64,000 nucleotides of DNA, taken from Moritella marina ATCC 15381. GTDB taxonomy: Bacteria; Pseudomonadota; Gammaproteobacteria; Enterobacterales; Moritellaceae. The notes beneath the pieces were generated by a model, which did no database searches, was not told where the DNA came from, and saw only the letters and a list, made by a program, of their open reading frames with translations. The position numbers and the translations under genes are program-made. Shown here piece after piece: positions 8,737 to 21,400 of this stretch; position 1 is the first letter of the stretch; each line of letters opens with the position of its first letter. Where the stretch lies: assembly GCF_008931805.1 (NCBI RefSeq), contig NZ_CP044399.1, forward strand, positions 1,736,001-1,800,000, given 5' to 3'.

Positions 8737-9033
8737 TTATCTATATGAACACGCTGCAGTTGGCAACAGTTCATCCAGTGTTTCTTCAATGCTTTGCTTT
8801 AACACAAAGCTGACTGGAAACAGCAGGATACCTAATTTTAATTTGATTTTGATACTTTCAGCATCGGCATGTAAATACCCTCTGGTATGTGCATGTTGAA
8901 TGTGAAGTTTATCGCCTTGCCATTCTAATTTAAGGTCATATTCTTGTGCTATATCAACCATTACTTTATCTGCGATACGAATAATTTGATGATGCGGTAA
9001 ACTATGATCACGAATGATTTCAATACTACCCAT
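8737..9033 (-). CDS. Polyhydroxyalkanoic acid system family protein
   Basis: 98 residues starting MGSIEIIRDHSLPHHQIIRI. It resembles the PHA-granule-associated family (PF09650): an opening I.I.R.HSL motif, a WQGDKLHI centre, a hydrophobic LKLGILLFPVSFVL stretch and a closing IEETLDELL helix. A GTG four codons upstream is possible, but the ATG at 9033 has a GGAG ribosome site seven bases away. Its stop is 21 bases before the WS/DGAT start, so the two are probably co-transcribed. This hints at a role in lipid or polyester inclusion surfaces rather than PHA itself, since no PHA synthase is seen here. Confidence 0.7.
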   Translation of the reverse strand: MGSIEIIRDHSLPHHQIIRIADKVMVDIAQEYDLKLEWQGDKLHIQHAHTRGYLHADAESIKIKLKLGILLFPVSFVLKQSIEETLDELLPTAACSYR

Positions 9034-9181
9034 AATGTACTCCACTCGCTGATAACAACGTTAACGAGTTGTTAATCTAATGGCCAATATTATAGATAAA
9101 ATAACTAGAAAGCGCTTACTAAATCAAGCAGCATGGCGAGTAGCCAGAATTGCAGTTAAATTCGGTTTACGAAGGGGTTAA

Positions 9182-9718
9182 TTAAGGTTCTGTCGTTTCA
9201 GTCGTATCTTGATTACTGTTAGTTAATAGTACTAACCAAAATCCAGCTGACGTGAAAATAGCATGTCGCCACCAAGACAGAGTCGCTGTATTTAAATGTG
9301 ATAACTGTGACGCAATACTCCACAGCAATGCAGTTCTAAAGCGTCCTCTGGTATAATTATTCACTATTAACGTCGCAATTAAAATTAATGCTCGACGTAA
9401 TTGCGGGCTTGTTACTTTGACGCCACATACTTCATGCACAAAATGCTCACAATTATTATTCAACAAATGATAACGTTTTTTATCTGAAATCAATTGCTCT
9501 GCATTGGCAATTATATCATCTGCAGGTAAGCTGCCGGGTAAAAAGCCATGATCGATAATAATTTTATCATCTGAAAAATCACTCAAACTCACCAAGCCAC
9601 GTCCTGAGCGAGAACGAGAATTCTCGAAAACATGACCACCGCCATCCGAGATACCAACATGATGGTAAAGTGGAAATTGTACGCTAAGTAAATGTCCTTT
9701 TGGATATTGTGTAGTCAT
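9182..9718 (-). CDS. LRAT-domain (NlpC/P60-related) protein with C-terminal hydrophobic segment
   Basis: 178 residues. The LRAT fold is shown by HHVGISDGGGHVFENS (His20 and His29 candidates for the catalytic histidine) and by LNNNCEHFVHEVCG with the catalytic cysteine at about residue 90 in the typical NCEHF motif. LRAT and HRASLS proteins transfer or hydrolyse acyl chains of phospholipids through a thioester intermediate. The last 65 residues hold one or two hydrophobic stretches that could anchor it to a membrane, as in the eukaryotic relatives. It follows the same orientation as the WS/DGAT group, with a 148-bp gap. Confidence 0.75.
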   Translation of the reverse strand: MTTQYPKGHLLSVQFPLYHHVGISDGGGHVFENSRSRSGRGLVSLSDFSDDKIIIDHGFLPGSLPADDIIANAEQLISDKKRYHLLNNNCEHFVHEVCGVKVTSPQLRRALILIATLIVNNYTRGRFRTALLWSIASQLSHLNTATLSWWRHAIFTSAGFWLVLLTNSNQDTTETTEP

Positions 9719-9779
9719 CTTAATTCCTCTGTGCTTATTGCGGTTACTTATTACAATAATTAATGCTCATCCGTTTGCA

Positions 9780-10334
9780 TTAACTATCCATTCTAGTAAC
9801 AAAGTTATCCGTGTTTAATTGACGTATTTTTTTACACGATACATCTGGTGTACCTAAATACAAAAAGCCAACGATTTCATCTTTTTCTTCAAGCTCAAGC
9901 TTTTGCTTTATGTGATCATTGTAAGCAAACCAACCCGTTCGCCAAATACCATTAAAACCTTGTGCTTGAGCCGCCATTTGCATTGCCATCACCACACAGC
10001 CCGCTGACATTAATTGTTCTGATTCAGGGATTTTTGGATGTGTTTCTATTCTTGCAATAACAGTGATTATTTGTGGTGCTCGAAACGGCGCATTTGTTGC
10101 CTTTAATACATCTTTTTCTGCTTTACCAAGATTAAATGCAGCATCTCTAAAATAGTGCGACAAGGTATTTAAGCCTTCACCTTCACTGATGATAAAACGC
10201 CAAGGGGTCAATCCACCGTGATCGGGGGCTCGCAATCCTGCATTAATAATATTATCGAGCACTTGACCACTGGGCGCTGGTGCAGAGAGTTGATTACAAG
10301 AATGGCGGTTTACTAATAGATCAATTGCGTCCAT
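9780..10334 (-). CDS. ydjA: Nitroreductase-family protein YdjA
   Basis: 184 residues aligning throughout with E. coli YdjA (183). The FMN-binding start MDAIDLLVNRHSCNQL, the motif AGLRAPDHGGLTPWRF, MSAGCVVMAMQMAAQAQGFNGIWRTG and the end KDEIVGFLYLGTPD are all present. It is a small homodimeric FMN flavoprotein of uncertain physiological substrate. In E. coli ydjA lies next to sppA and ansA; here fadH separates it from them. Confidence 0.92.
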   Translation of the reverse strand: MDAIDLLVNRHSCNQLSAPAPSGQVLDNIINAGLRAPDHGGLTPWRFIISEGEGLNTLSHYFRDAAFNLGKAEKDVLKATNAPFRAPQIITVIARIETHPKIPESEQLMSAGCVVMAMQMAAQAQGFNGIWRTGWFAYNDHIKQKLELEEKDEIVGFLYLGTPDVSCKKIRQLNTDNFVTRMDS

Positions 10335-10413
10335 TATTTACTACTTTGAACAATGAGTGATAACTAAAGTATTCAATGTTGGCCATGAAATATCAAGTGC
10401 TAAATAACATAAG

Positions 10414-10443
10414 ATCAAAAAAGCCCATACAGGATATGGGCTT
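10414..10443 (-). terminator. Rho-independent terminator after fadH
   Basis: Read on the minus strand, AAGCCCATA pairs with TATGGGCTT around a five-base loop and is followed by a run of six Ts. Confidence 0.85.
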
Positions 10444-10472
10444 AATACTCATTTACGTTGTTTAATGCCAGG

Positions 10473-12897
<2,425 letters not shown>

Positions 12898-14760
12898 ATG
12901 AGAAAATTATTCTCAATACTCGGATACATCCTGTCTAAAATTGGCAGCTCGATTACCTTTACGCGTAATTTGATCTTAAATCTGTTTTTCGTCGCTTTTA
13001 TTGCGATTATTTTTATTGCACTACAACAGCAAGAAGATAAACCGGTTGTATACGCAGATAACGCAGCCTTGGTACTCAACCTCAATGGCGTCTTAGTTGA
13101 TCAACCAAAATTAGTGGACCCCTTTGAACAAGTGATCGGTGAGTTAGTTGAATCTAAAAGTGTCGTCAATGAAATTGCGATTTCAGATGTTGTTACTGTG
13201 ATAAATAACGCTAAAACAGACAATTCAATATCAGCGTTAGTCTTAGATCTCGCGTTGTTGAAACCAGCTAACTTAACCAAGTTAACGGACATTTCTGACG
13301 CGCTAACATCATTCAAAAAAAGTGGTAAACCGATTTATGCATATGGCGATCACTTTAGCCAAGAGCAATACTTTCTAGCCTCTTTCGCAGATGAGATCTT
13401 ACTGAACCCAGCAGGTGGCGTATTACTCCAAGGCTATGGCAGTTATAGCCTGTACTTCAAAGACGCGATCGATAAATTAAACCTCTCTTCACATGTATTC
13501 CGCGTCGGCACTTATAAATCATTTGTCGAACCATTCACCCGTAGCGGTATGTCAGCAGAGAGCAAAGAAGCCAAGTTAAATTGGCTAAATCAACTTTGGG
13601 GAACCTATACCAGCATTGTCGCTAACAATCGTGGTATTAACGCCGATGATGTAGCACCAAAAGCTGACCTCTTTATTGCAAGACTGCAGTCGGTAAATGG
13701 CGATATTGCCCAATATGCTTTACAACAAAAATTGGTAGACCAGCTATTAACACGTGAGGAAATATCACGCTATCTGACTAAAAAGCTCAATGGTGAATCC
13801 GAACAGTTTGAGCAAATTGAATTCCTCGATTATCTCGCGATGCAACCGACTCAGTTTCAAGAACAAGGTTTTGCAAGCGAACCCGGCGTGGGGATTATAT
13901 TCGCTAATGGCCAGATCCTTGATGGTAACCAACCTGCGGGCGCAATTGGCGGTAAATCACTCAGCAAGCTGTTATTACAAGCTAAAGATGATGATAAAAT
14001 CAAAGCGTTAGTATTACGTATCGACAGCCCTGGTGGTAGCGCATTTGCGTCAGAGCAAGTTCGTACCGCGATATTAGAAGTGAAACAAGCCGGTAAACCC
14101 GTGATTGTTTCTATGGGTAGCGTTGCCGCATCGGGTGGCTATTGGATTGCCTCAGCCGCTGATGAAATTTGGGCTAAACCAACCACTATCACCGGTTCAA
14201 TTGGTATTTTTGGTATGTTTGCAACCACTGAAAAATTACTGGCTAAAATGGGTATTTACAGTGACGGTGTTGGGACAACGGATTACACCGGCCTGTCGGT
14301 AAATCGTGAATTACCTGCGCACATGGCACAGATTATTCAGATGACCGTTGAAAATGGCTACAGTAACTTCCTTAATGTCGTTGCTGAAGGGCGCGATATG
14401 ACAACGGAACAAGTTGATAAGATTGCACAGGGTCGAGTTTGGACAGGTCGCGATGCACTTCGACTTGGTTTAGTTGATAATCTTGGCAGTCTCAATGAAG
14501 CGATTGAATCTGCCGCGGTAAAAGCGGACGTATCAAGCGACTCATTAATATTGATTCAAACACCGCGCAGCGAGCGCGATAAACTACTCTCGATGTTTAC
14601 GCAATCCGTTGCGAAGCAGGTATTAACCGAACTTAATATCAATCCAAACGGTAACGTGGCGACTTGGTTAGCAGCGGTAAGTAATCAAGCAGCGCAATTA
14701 ACTAACTATTCCGATCCACAAGGCCTGTATGTCGAATGTTTGGTTTGTGACATTAAATAG
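12898..14760 (+). CDS. sppA: Signal peptide peptidase SppA, 67-kDa type
   Basis: 620 residues (E. coli SppA 618), an inner-membrane serine protease that degrades cleaved signal peptides. An N-terminal membrane helix (about residues 27-43) is followed by two tandem peptidase S49 domains. The Ser/Lys dyad is split between repeats: Lys207 in RVGTYKSFVEPF and Ser412 in GSVAASGGYWIA. IDSPGGS at 375-381 forms part of the second domain. The start MRKLFSILGYIL is the first ATG and precedes the membrane helix by the usual distance. It is followed by ansA, as in E. coli. Confidence 0.96.
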   Translation: MRKLFSILGYILSKIGSSITFTRNLILNLFFVAFIAIIFIALQQQEDKPVVYADNAALVLNLNGVLVDQPKLVDPFEQVIGELVESKSVVNEIAISDVVTVINNAKTDNSISALVLDLALLKPANLTKLTDISDALTSFKKSGKPIYAYGDHFSQEQYFLASFADEILLNPAGGVLLQGYGSYSLYFKDAIDKLNLSSHVFRVGTYKSFVEPFTRSGMSAESKEAKLNWLNQLWGTYTSIVANNRGINADDVAPKADLFIARLQSVNGDIAQYALQQKLVDQLLTREEISRYLTKKLNGESEQFEQIEFLDYLAMQPTQFQEQGFASEPGVGIIFANGQILDGNQPAGAIGGKSLSKLLLQAKDDDKIKALVLRIDSPGGSAFASEQVRTAILEVKQAGKPVIVSMGSVAASGGYWIASAADEIWAKPTTITGSIGIFGMFATTEKLLAKMGIYSDGVGTTDYTGLSVNRELPAHMAQIIQMTVENGYSNFLNVVAEGRDMTTEQVDKIAQGRVWTGRDALRLGLVDNLGSLNEAIESAAVKADVSSDSLILIQTPRSERDKLLSMFTQSVAKQVLTELNINPNGNVATWLAAVSNQAAQLTNYSDPQGLYVECLVCDIK

Positions 14761-14824
14761 TGATCGATTAATAAATCTCGTTATAAAGTAAATACGTAAT
14801 AGTCGTTATAACTCGATCTATCAA

Positions 14825-14854
14825 TGTGCGGTAAATTTGCCGATTTACCGCACA
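14825..14854. repeat. Perfect 12-bp inverted repeat between sppA and ansA
   Basis: TGTGCGGTAAAT and ATTTACCGCACA with a six-base loop. No T-run follows on either strand, so it is not a textbook terminator. It may be a rho-assisted stop, an mRNA end-protecting hairpin or an operator. It lies 65 bases after sppA and 125 before ansA. Confidence 0.6.
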
Positions 14855-14978
14855 ATTCAACTCCCGCCCTTAATTCCCCTATTTAATTTCATTTTTATTC
14901 AGTAAATTAGCAGCAAGCTATTCCATTAATTGATTTCAGCACTATAATCCCCCTTAAAAACGCACAGGGAATTTATTA

Positions 14979-15989
14979 ATGGCTAAGAAATCAATCTACA
15001 TTGCATATACTGGTGGCACGATCGGTATGCAACATTCAGAGCACGGTTATGTACCGATGGAAGGATTCATGACAGATTGCTTAGCGCGTCTACCTGAATT
15101 TCACCGCGAAGAAATGCCTGATTTCACACTGCATGAATATTCGCCGTTAATCGACTCTTCTAATATGTCTCCGTCTGACTGGCAACAAATTGCAGAAGAC
15201 ATCCAGACCAACTATGACAAATATGATGGTTTTGTCATCTTGCATGGTACTGACACCATGGCATATACAGCATCTGCATTAGCATTTATGTTAGAAGATC
15301 TTGGCAAACCCGTTATCGTTACCGGTTCACAAATTCCACTGGCAGAAATCCGTTCTGACGGACAAAGTAACTTACTTAACTCACTTTATTTAGCTGCAAA
15401 CTACCCTGTTCACGAAGTATGTTTATTCTTCAATAACCAGCTATTGCGCGGCAACAGAACAACAAAAGTACATGCCGATGGCTTTAGTGCTTTTGATACT
15501 CCAAACTGTGAAACCTTATTAAAAGTCGGTATTAACATTGAAGTGTTATTGGGTGACGTAAAACCCATTACAGAAAAAACCCTCACAGTAAGTAACATTA
15601 CGCCGCAACCAATTGCGATCGTAACGCTTTATCCGGGTATCTCCACCGAAGTAATTGGCAACATTCTATTACAACCAGTGAAAGCACTTATCTTACTTAG
15701 CTATGGCGTTGGTAATGCACCACAAAGCGCAGATATCTTAAATGCACTAGCAGCAGCTAACAAACGCGGTATCGTTGTTGTTAACCTAACGCAATGTATT
15801 AAAGGTAAGGTAAATATGGGTGGCTATGCGACAGGTGATGCATTAGCACAAGTGGGCGTTATTTCAGGTTTCGATATGACCACCGAAGCAGCATTAACTA
15901 AGCTCCATTACTTAATCAGTAAAGATCTACCAAGCGAAGAAATCAAAGACCTGATGCAACAAAATATTCGTGGTGAATTAAGCCACTAG
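14979..15989 (+). CDS. ansA: L-asparaginase I, cytoplasmic
   Basis: 336 residues (E. coli AnsA 338). It hydrolyses asparagine to aspartate and ammonia. The first catalytic threonine lies in AYTGGTIGM, and the second motif is FVILHGTDTMAYTASAL with the Thr-Asp pair. No signal peptide is present, which fits the type I cytoplasmic enzyme rather than the periplasmic type II. The order sppA-ansA is conserved with enterobacteria. A strong terminator follows. Confidence 0.95.
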   Translation: MAKKSIYIAYTGGTIGMQHSEHGYVPMEGFMTDCLARLPEFHREEMPDFTLHEYSPLIDSSNMSPSDWQQIAEDIQTNYDKYDGFVILHGTDTMAYTASALAFMLEDLGKPVIVTGSQIPLAEIRSDGQSNLLNSLYLAANYPVHEVCLFFNNQLLRGNRTTKVHADGFSAFDTPNCETLLKVGINIEVLLGDVKPITEKTLTVSNITPQPIAIVTLYPGISTEVIGNILLQPVKALILLSYGVGNAPQSADILNALAAANKRGIVVVNLTQCIKGKVNMGGYATGDALAQVGVISGFDMTTEAALTKLHYLISKDLPSEEIKDLMQQNIRGELSH

Positions 15990-16048
15990 GCTATGGCTAT
16001 AGTGTATTAACATCACATTTGGTATATCGTGTTGAACACATGAAAATG

Positions 16049-16082
16049 AAAAGGGAAAGACATTAACTGTCTTTCCCTTTTT
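16049..16082. terminator. Terminator between ansA and punC (convergent genes)
   Basis: AAAAGGGAAAGACA and TGTCTTTCCCTTTT form a perfect 14-bp stem with a six-base loop, A-rich on the left and T-rich on the right. It probably works in both directions. Confidence 0.88.
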
Positions 16083-16118
16083 AGTAGTCAATTTTAAGTA
16101 ACCTACGCTAGTCAAGCC

Positions 16119-17375
16119 TTAAGCGACAGCAACTTCAGCAACAACCTCTGCAAGCTTTTTATGCTTAGCTAATAGATAACCAACCACAATCAACCCGCCT
16201 TGGAACAACATAACCGCCGTCACCGCATAAAGTCCTTGCTCAGAAAATGCAGAAACCACACTACTCGCTAAGAAACAAAACATCGTCTGCAAGAAGTTAA
16301 GTAGGCCCGCTGCAGTTGCACTGCAATTTTTAAAATCAGCCAGTGCAGCATTAATTACCAATGGATAAATCGCCCCATTAGCGACCGCTAAGAAACAGAA
16401 TGGGATCAAAATAGGCCAAATAGTCGTCGGTGCCGTCGCAAATGTAATCACAAACATAGTTACTACAGTGGCGATAAACAAAGTGATTAACCAAGGCAGT
16501 AATTGTTTCGCACTAAAACGGGTTAACAAGCTGCGACAACCATAACCACCAACAAGAAAAGCAACTGTCTGAGGTAAGTAACTCAGACCAATATCCGCCC
16601 CTGTATAACCCATCGCAGTCATAATGAACGGTGAACCTGTTAAATAGGCAAAGAAAGCAGCGGAGCATGCCGCAAAAATCAACATGTTACCCATGAATAT
16701 TTTTGATTTTACAATCTGCTTATAATCTCGCACTAACTGCACGGTTAACTTTTCTTGCTTTTTATCTAAAGGCGCACTCTCTTCCTGCCTCGTTGTCGCC
16801 AAAGATAAAGCTAAACCAATCACCACAAGCACAACAAAGATACTACGCCAGCCAAAGAACTCTTCTAGGCCAGCTCCTAACAAAGGTGCTAATGCTGGAG
16901 ACAAAGCAACAAGCGGCATGATGGTTGCAAAAACACGTTCCGATGCTTTACCTTGGTAACGGTCAATCACCACGGCCTGCCAAATAACAGTACCAGCACA
17001 CGCCCCTAACGCTTGACCAAAACGCGCAACTAAAAACAATTCAATGCTGTTAGAAACAGAGATAACCACCGTGGATATAACAAAAATAGTCATACCCACA
17101 AACAACATTTTTTTACGGCCAATACGATCCGATAAAGGCCCATATACTAATTGGCCTAACGCCATCCCTAACAAAAAAATACTCAGCGATAAGCTGATCA
17201 GTGTTTGTGTTGTACCAAACTCATGACGGATAGTTTCGAATGCAGGTAAATACATATCCGTTGCTAGAAAACCCAGCATGCTTAGTCCAGAGAACCAGAT
17301 CATTGTGCTCATTGACGCGGTGTTTTTGGCATTTACAGTGCCATTACTTTTTATATTGTGTTTAATATTGTTCAT
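16119..17375 (-). CDS. punC: Bcr/CflA-type MFS transporter, probable purine exporter/importer PunC (YdhC)
   Basis: 418 residues with 12 predicted membrane helices. The DHA1 (Bcr/CflA) motif A, GPLSDRIGRKKML, lies between helices 2 and 3, and the start FLATDMYLPAFETI is typical. Divergent from it is a LysR gene nearly collinear with E. coli PunR (YdhB), the regulator of punC. That pairing, rather than the transporter sequence alone, supports the PunC assignment. PunC has been linked to purine nucleoside transport in E. coli. A general drug-efflux role is the alternative. Confidence 0.8.
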   Translation of the reverse strand: MNNIKHNIKSNGTVNAKNTASMSTMIWFSGLSMLGFLATDMYLPAFETIRHEFGTTQTLISLSLSIFLLGMALGQLVYGPLSDRIGRKKMLFVGMTIFVISTVVISVSNSIELFLVARFGQALGACAGTVIWQAVVIDRYQGKASERVFATIMPLVALSPALAPLLGAGLEEFFGWRSIFVVLVVIGLALSLATTRQEESAPLDKKQEKLTVQLVRDYKQIVKSKIFMGNMLIFAACSAAFFAYLTGSPFIMTAMGYTGADIGLSYLPQTVAFLVGGYGCRSLLTRFSAKQLLPWLITLFIATVVTMFVITFATAPTTIWPILIPFCFLAVANGAIYPLVINAALADFKNCSATAAGLLNFLQTMFCFLASSVVSAFSEQGLYAVTAVMLFQGGLIVVGYLLAKHKKLAEVVAEVAVA

Positions 17376-17478
17376 TGCTTAACTACATAGACGAATGATG
17401 ATGTTGCTATTTTAATACTGGCATTCACGTTTGAGAAACGCTAATATTTGACCATTGACATCAAAAAATTTGATACGT

Positions 17479-18381
17479 ATGTTTTCTCAACAAGATCTGC
17501 AGGTTATTGACGCTGTTGCACGACGTGGTAGTTTCACCGCAGCGGCCGACGAACTCTGTAAAGTACCCAGCGCCATCAGCTATACCGTGCGTAATATTGA
17601 AGAGCGGTTAGCAGTAGCTTTATTTATCCGTCTACACCGAAAGGTTGAACTTACCCCTGCGGGCGAATACTTTGTCGTTGAGTCACGTAAGTTACTCAAA
17701 CAAATGGCCCACATGAAGTTTCAAACCCAGCGTGTCGCGAATGGTTGGAACGAAAGCGTATCTCTCGCGTTAGATAATGTCGTCCATGAAGGTCGAATCA
17801 ATACTATGGTTGGTGATTTTTATAACGCGTTTCCGGATGTTGAACTGCTATTAACCATGGAAGTATACAACGGCGTTTGGGACGCCTTAACCGATTCACG
17901 TGCTGATATCGCCATTGGCGCGACAGCAACAATCCCAGTGAGCGGTGGATTTGATTACCGTAGTATGGGCGAACTCAAGTGGACATTTGTCGTCAGTCCT
18001 AACCACCCATTGGCAAATGCAACACAAGCAATTGATAATAAAACCCTGGCAAAATATCCGGTGATTTGTTTAGAAGACACTGCGCGTAAGTTGCCTAAAC
18101 GTACAACTTGGTTGCTCGACAACCAACGCCGCTTGGTCGTTCCGAACTGGCACAGTGCGACACAACTGTTAAAAGGTGGCTTAGGAATTGCAATCATGCC
18201 TGCACACATGGCCAATAAACTACTCTTAACGGGTGAACTAGTAGAAAAAGAAGTCATTACAGCCTTACCAGTTAGCGATTGTTGTTTAGCCTGGAATACT
18301 AAACGCATGAGCCCCGCTATCGCCTGGTTATTAGATTATTTAGGAGACAGCGAACAATTACATCAACAATGGTTAGAATAA
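17479..18381 (+). CDS. punR: LysR-family regulator PunR (YdhB)
   Basis: 300 residues. The amino-terminal winged helix reads DLQVIDAVARRGSFTAAADE and continues LCKVPSAISYTVRNIEERLAV, very close to E. coli PunR, as is the ligand domain (FNGVWDAL-like YNGVWDAL, DIAIGATATIPV, LPKRTTWLLDNQRR, LLDYLGDS). E. coli PunR activates punC in response to adenosine or inosine. A TTG at 17455 would add eight residues; the ATG at 17479 fits the family start (MFSQQDLQV against MWSEYSLEV). The 103-bp gap to punC must hold the shared control region. Confidence 0.88.
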   Translation: MFSQQDLQVIDAVARRGSFTAAADELCKVPSAISYTVRNIEERLAVALFIRLHRKVELTPAGEYFVVESRKLLKQMAHMKFQTQRVANGWNESVSLALDNVVHEGRINTMVGDFYNAFPDVELLLTMEVYNGVWDALTDSRADIAIGATATIPVSGGFDYRSMGELKWTFVVSPNHPLANATQAIDNKTLAKYPVICLEDTARKLPKRTTWLLDNQRRLVVPNWHSATQLLKGGLGIAIMPAHMANKLLLTGELVEKEVITALPVSDCCLAWNTKRMSPAIAWLLDYLGDSEQLHQQWLE

Positions 18382-18453
18382 TAACTGTTATGCTTGCCAT
18401 TGATATCCTATAATTAAGTCTATTGATTGTATTTAAAAGGATTTACATTCCCA

Positions 18454-21400
18454 ATGGCAAATACCACTTCCAACTTTCGTCAACGCTTCTCACGTGCACC
18501 ACGCTATCAACGCCTGCTGACTTATACGCTCGTTGCCTATTTAATCTATGCTATGTTGCTAGGTTTACTTGTACCTTATCTGGTTAAAAGCATCGCACCT
18601 GAAAAAGCCAGCGCCTTAGTTAACCGCCCAGTATTGCTAGAAGATGTATCCATTAATCCTTTTACACTCAGATTTGAAATTAAAGGTTTTGAGATCCAAA
18701 CGCCGAACCAAGAAGAGTTCATCAATCTTGGTCGAATCACATTACAAGCTAACCTTTGGAAGAGTTTGTTCAATGGCAGTATTAACCTTGAAACAGTCGA
18801 AATCGATCAAGCTGCTGTTAATATAGAAAGACTAGATGAAACTAGATTCAGCTTTTCCGATATCCCAGAATACATGGAAGAACAGTCGAAACGTTTTGTT
18901 ACCGTAGACGCTGTCGTAGAGGAGACAGATCAAGGCACTGACTTGCCGCATATGCAAATTGCGAATATCAGTATCACTAATACCGCGTTTAATTTTAAAG
19001 ACCAGCCAACAGGTGCAGAGCTAGACTACCCAGCAATCAATGTATCACTGACTCAGTTCAACAGTATTGCCATGTTAGAGAATAAACAGCAAGGCAATGC
19101 GCCGACACCGACTTACAACAGTTTTGATTTAAGCATTGAAGGCAGTGATGAAAGTGCTGTCACCACAGCTGGTCGATTCCAGTTGACGCCATTAGAAGCT
19201 CAAGGCGAACTGGCACTGAAACACATAAAACTCACCACATTCTGGCCTTTTATTGCCAAAGAAATTATTGCGGAGTTAGAATCAGGCGTTATTGACCTAG
19301 CCACTAACTACCACTTTATAGGTAACATAACACCCAATGCAGAAACAGCAACACCGCAGCTGATCACTGACACCGGTGAATTTGCGTTACGTTCACTGAT
19401 ATTAGTATCAGAAGATAACGAACTGATTAACCTGCCGTTATTTACTGCTGCAGGTATCGCGTTAGATTTAGAACAGCAACTTGTGGGTATCGATAATGTC
19501 AGTACCGACGGCTTGCAACTTAATGCCAGCATTCATAAAGGCGAAGTCGATTTAGCGACATTGTTAACACCAAAGTCAGCAACTAACGAGCAAACAGCGC
19601 AGGCTAGCAACCCCGCTCCGAGTGTCGTAGTTGTAAAACCTGCAGATACGAGCAACACCACAGAACAAGATTCTGTTGTCAGTTCGGTTGTCGATGTCAT
19701 CGAAACCGTATCAGAAATAGAAGTCGAATCAGTTGTTGAGCAAGTAGCAGCAATTGAAGCAAGGTCAGACGCGCGTGTGTGGGTCCTTAATATTAGTGAA
19801 TTTAATTTAACAAATTATGATATCAACATTGTTGACTCATGGATCACTAAAGCCACAAAATGGCGCATCGCACCACTAAACTTCAGCACCAAAGCAATAT
19901 CGAGCACTTATGATGCCCCTATTGATTATGAGCTGGCACTGAGCATTAATGATAACGGTAGTTTTACTTCTAAGGGTAGTATTGATATTAAGCAACAATC
20001 CATTGATGCTTACCTCAATCTCGAAAAACTGAATTTAACTCAATTTCAACCTTATATTACGCCTTACCTGAATATCAGCCTAGACAGTGGTTACTTCAGC
20101 ACTAAAGGTGACCTTTTCGCAGATAGTAAGGGGACAGCCCGTTTCAGTGGTGAAGTGCAAGTTGAAACACTGGCTATTCATGATAAAAAATTAAATAAGT
20201 CACTGCTCAAATGGCAAGACTTTACTATCAACAGTATCGCCCTTGATCAACAAAAAAATAGCCTGCTGATCGATCATATCAAGTTGACCCAACCTTATGC
20301 ACAAGTCATCGTTGCTGCAGATAAAAGTTCAAATATTTCGGACTTAGTGATAGAGCAGAAATCGTCTGAGAAGGAACAAAAAAAACCAGCGGAAGAAGTA
20401 ACAGCAACAGACTCAACACCAGCTGTAAATACAGAGCCAGCGGCTGATATGTTAATTGAATTAAATAAATTCACGTTACTCGCAGGTAAAGTCGATTATA
20501 CCGACAACGTACTTAAACCGAGTTTTGAAGCCACTATCGATAAGATAGCAGGTCATATCGGTAAAATATCCTCGACCACAACCAAAAATGCAGAAATTGA
20601 CATACAAGCCATCGTTAATAAATATGCGCCTATGACCTTAAAAGGGGTGGTTAATCCGTTAATCCCAGAACCTTTTATTGATGTAGAGTTTGTGTTTAAT
20701 AACTTTGAATTGCCGTCAATGACCCCCTACTCTGGTACTTATGCTGGCTTAGACATTGATGAAGGTCAGCTGTCTCTTGCACTTAAATACAAATTAGAAA
20801 AAAATCACTTAGAGGGTAGCAACCATATTTTAATTGACCAATTAGATATGAATGACACCAAAGACAGTGACGTGGGTAGTATTCTGCCTGTTACTTTAGC
20901 GATTCCATTGCTAAAAGACAGCAGTGGCGCAATTGATTTAGGCGTTAACGTATCTGGTGATATTAATGATCCGAGCTTTAATGTCGGTGAGATTGTTCTA
21001 AAATCATTAAGTAACATAATTCTTAAAGCCGTAACTTCGCCATTTACATTATTAGCTAGCCTTGTTGATACGACCGATGATTTAGACAAGGTAAGTTTTA
21101 CCAATGGCTCAACAATACTCGCGAAAACGGAACAAGGTAAACTCGATACATTAGCGAAAGCCCTCGCAAAACGCCCTGAAATAAAACTAAATGTCAAGGG
21201 TAGTTATGACAGTAACCTAGATAAAAAAGCACTGCAAAATAGCAGTTTAAATAGCAAATTAACTAAATCATCGGGCATTGTTATTACATTAGACAGTAAC
21301 GAAACCACACTTCCAGAATCGACAAAGGTAACTAGTGCGCTAGTTAATTTGTATGAATCAGAAACCAAAGGTAAAGCAGATGCATTACGCACTGCAATTG

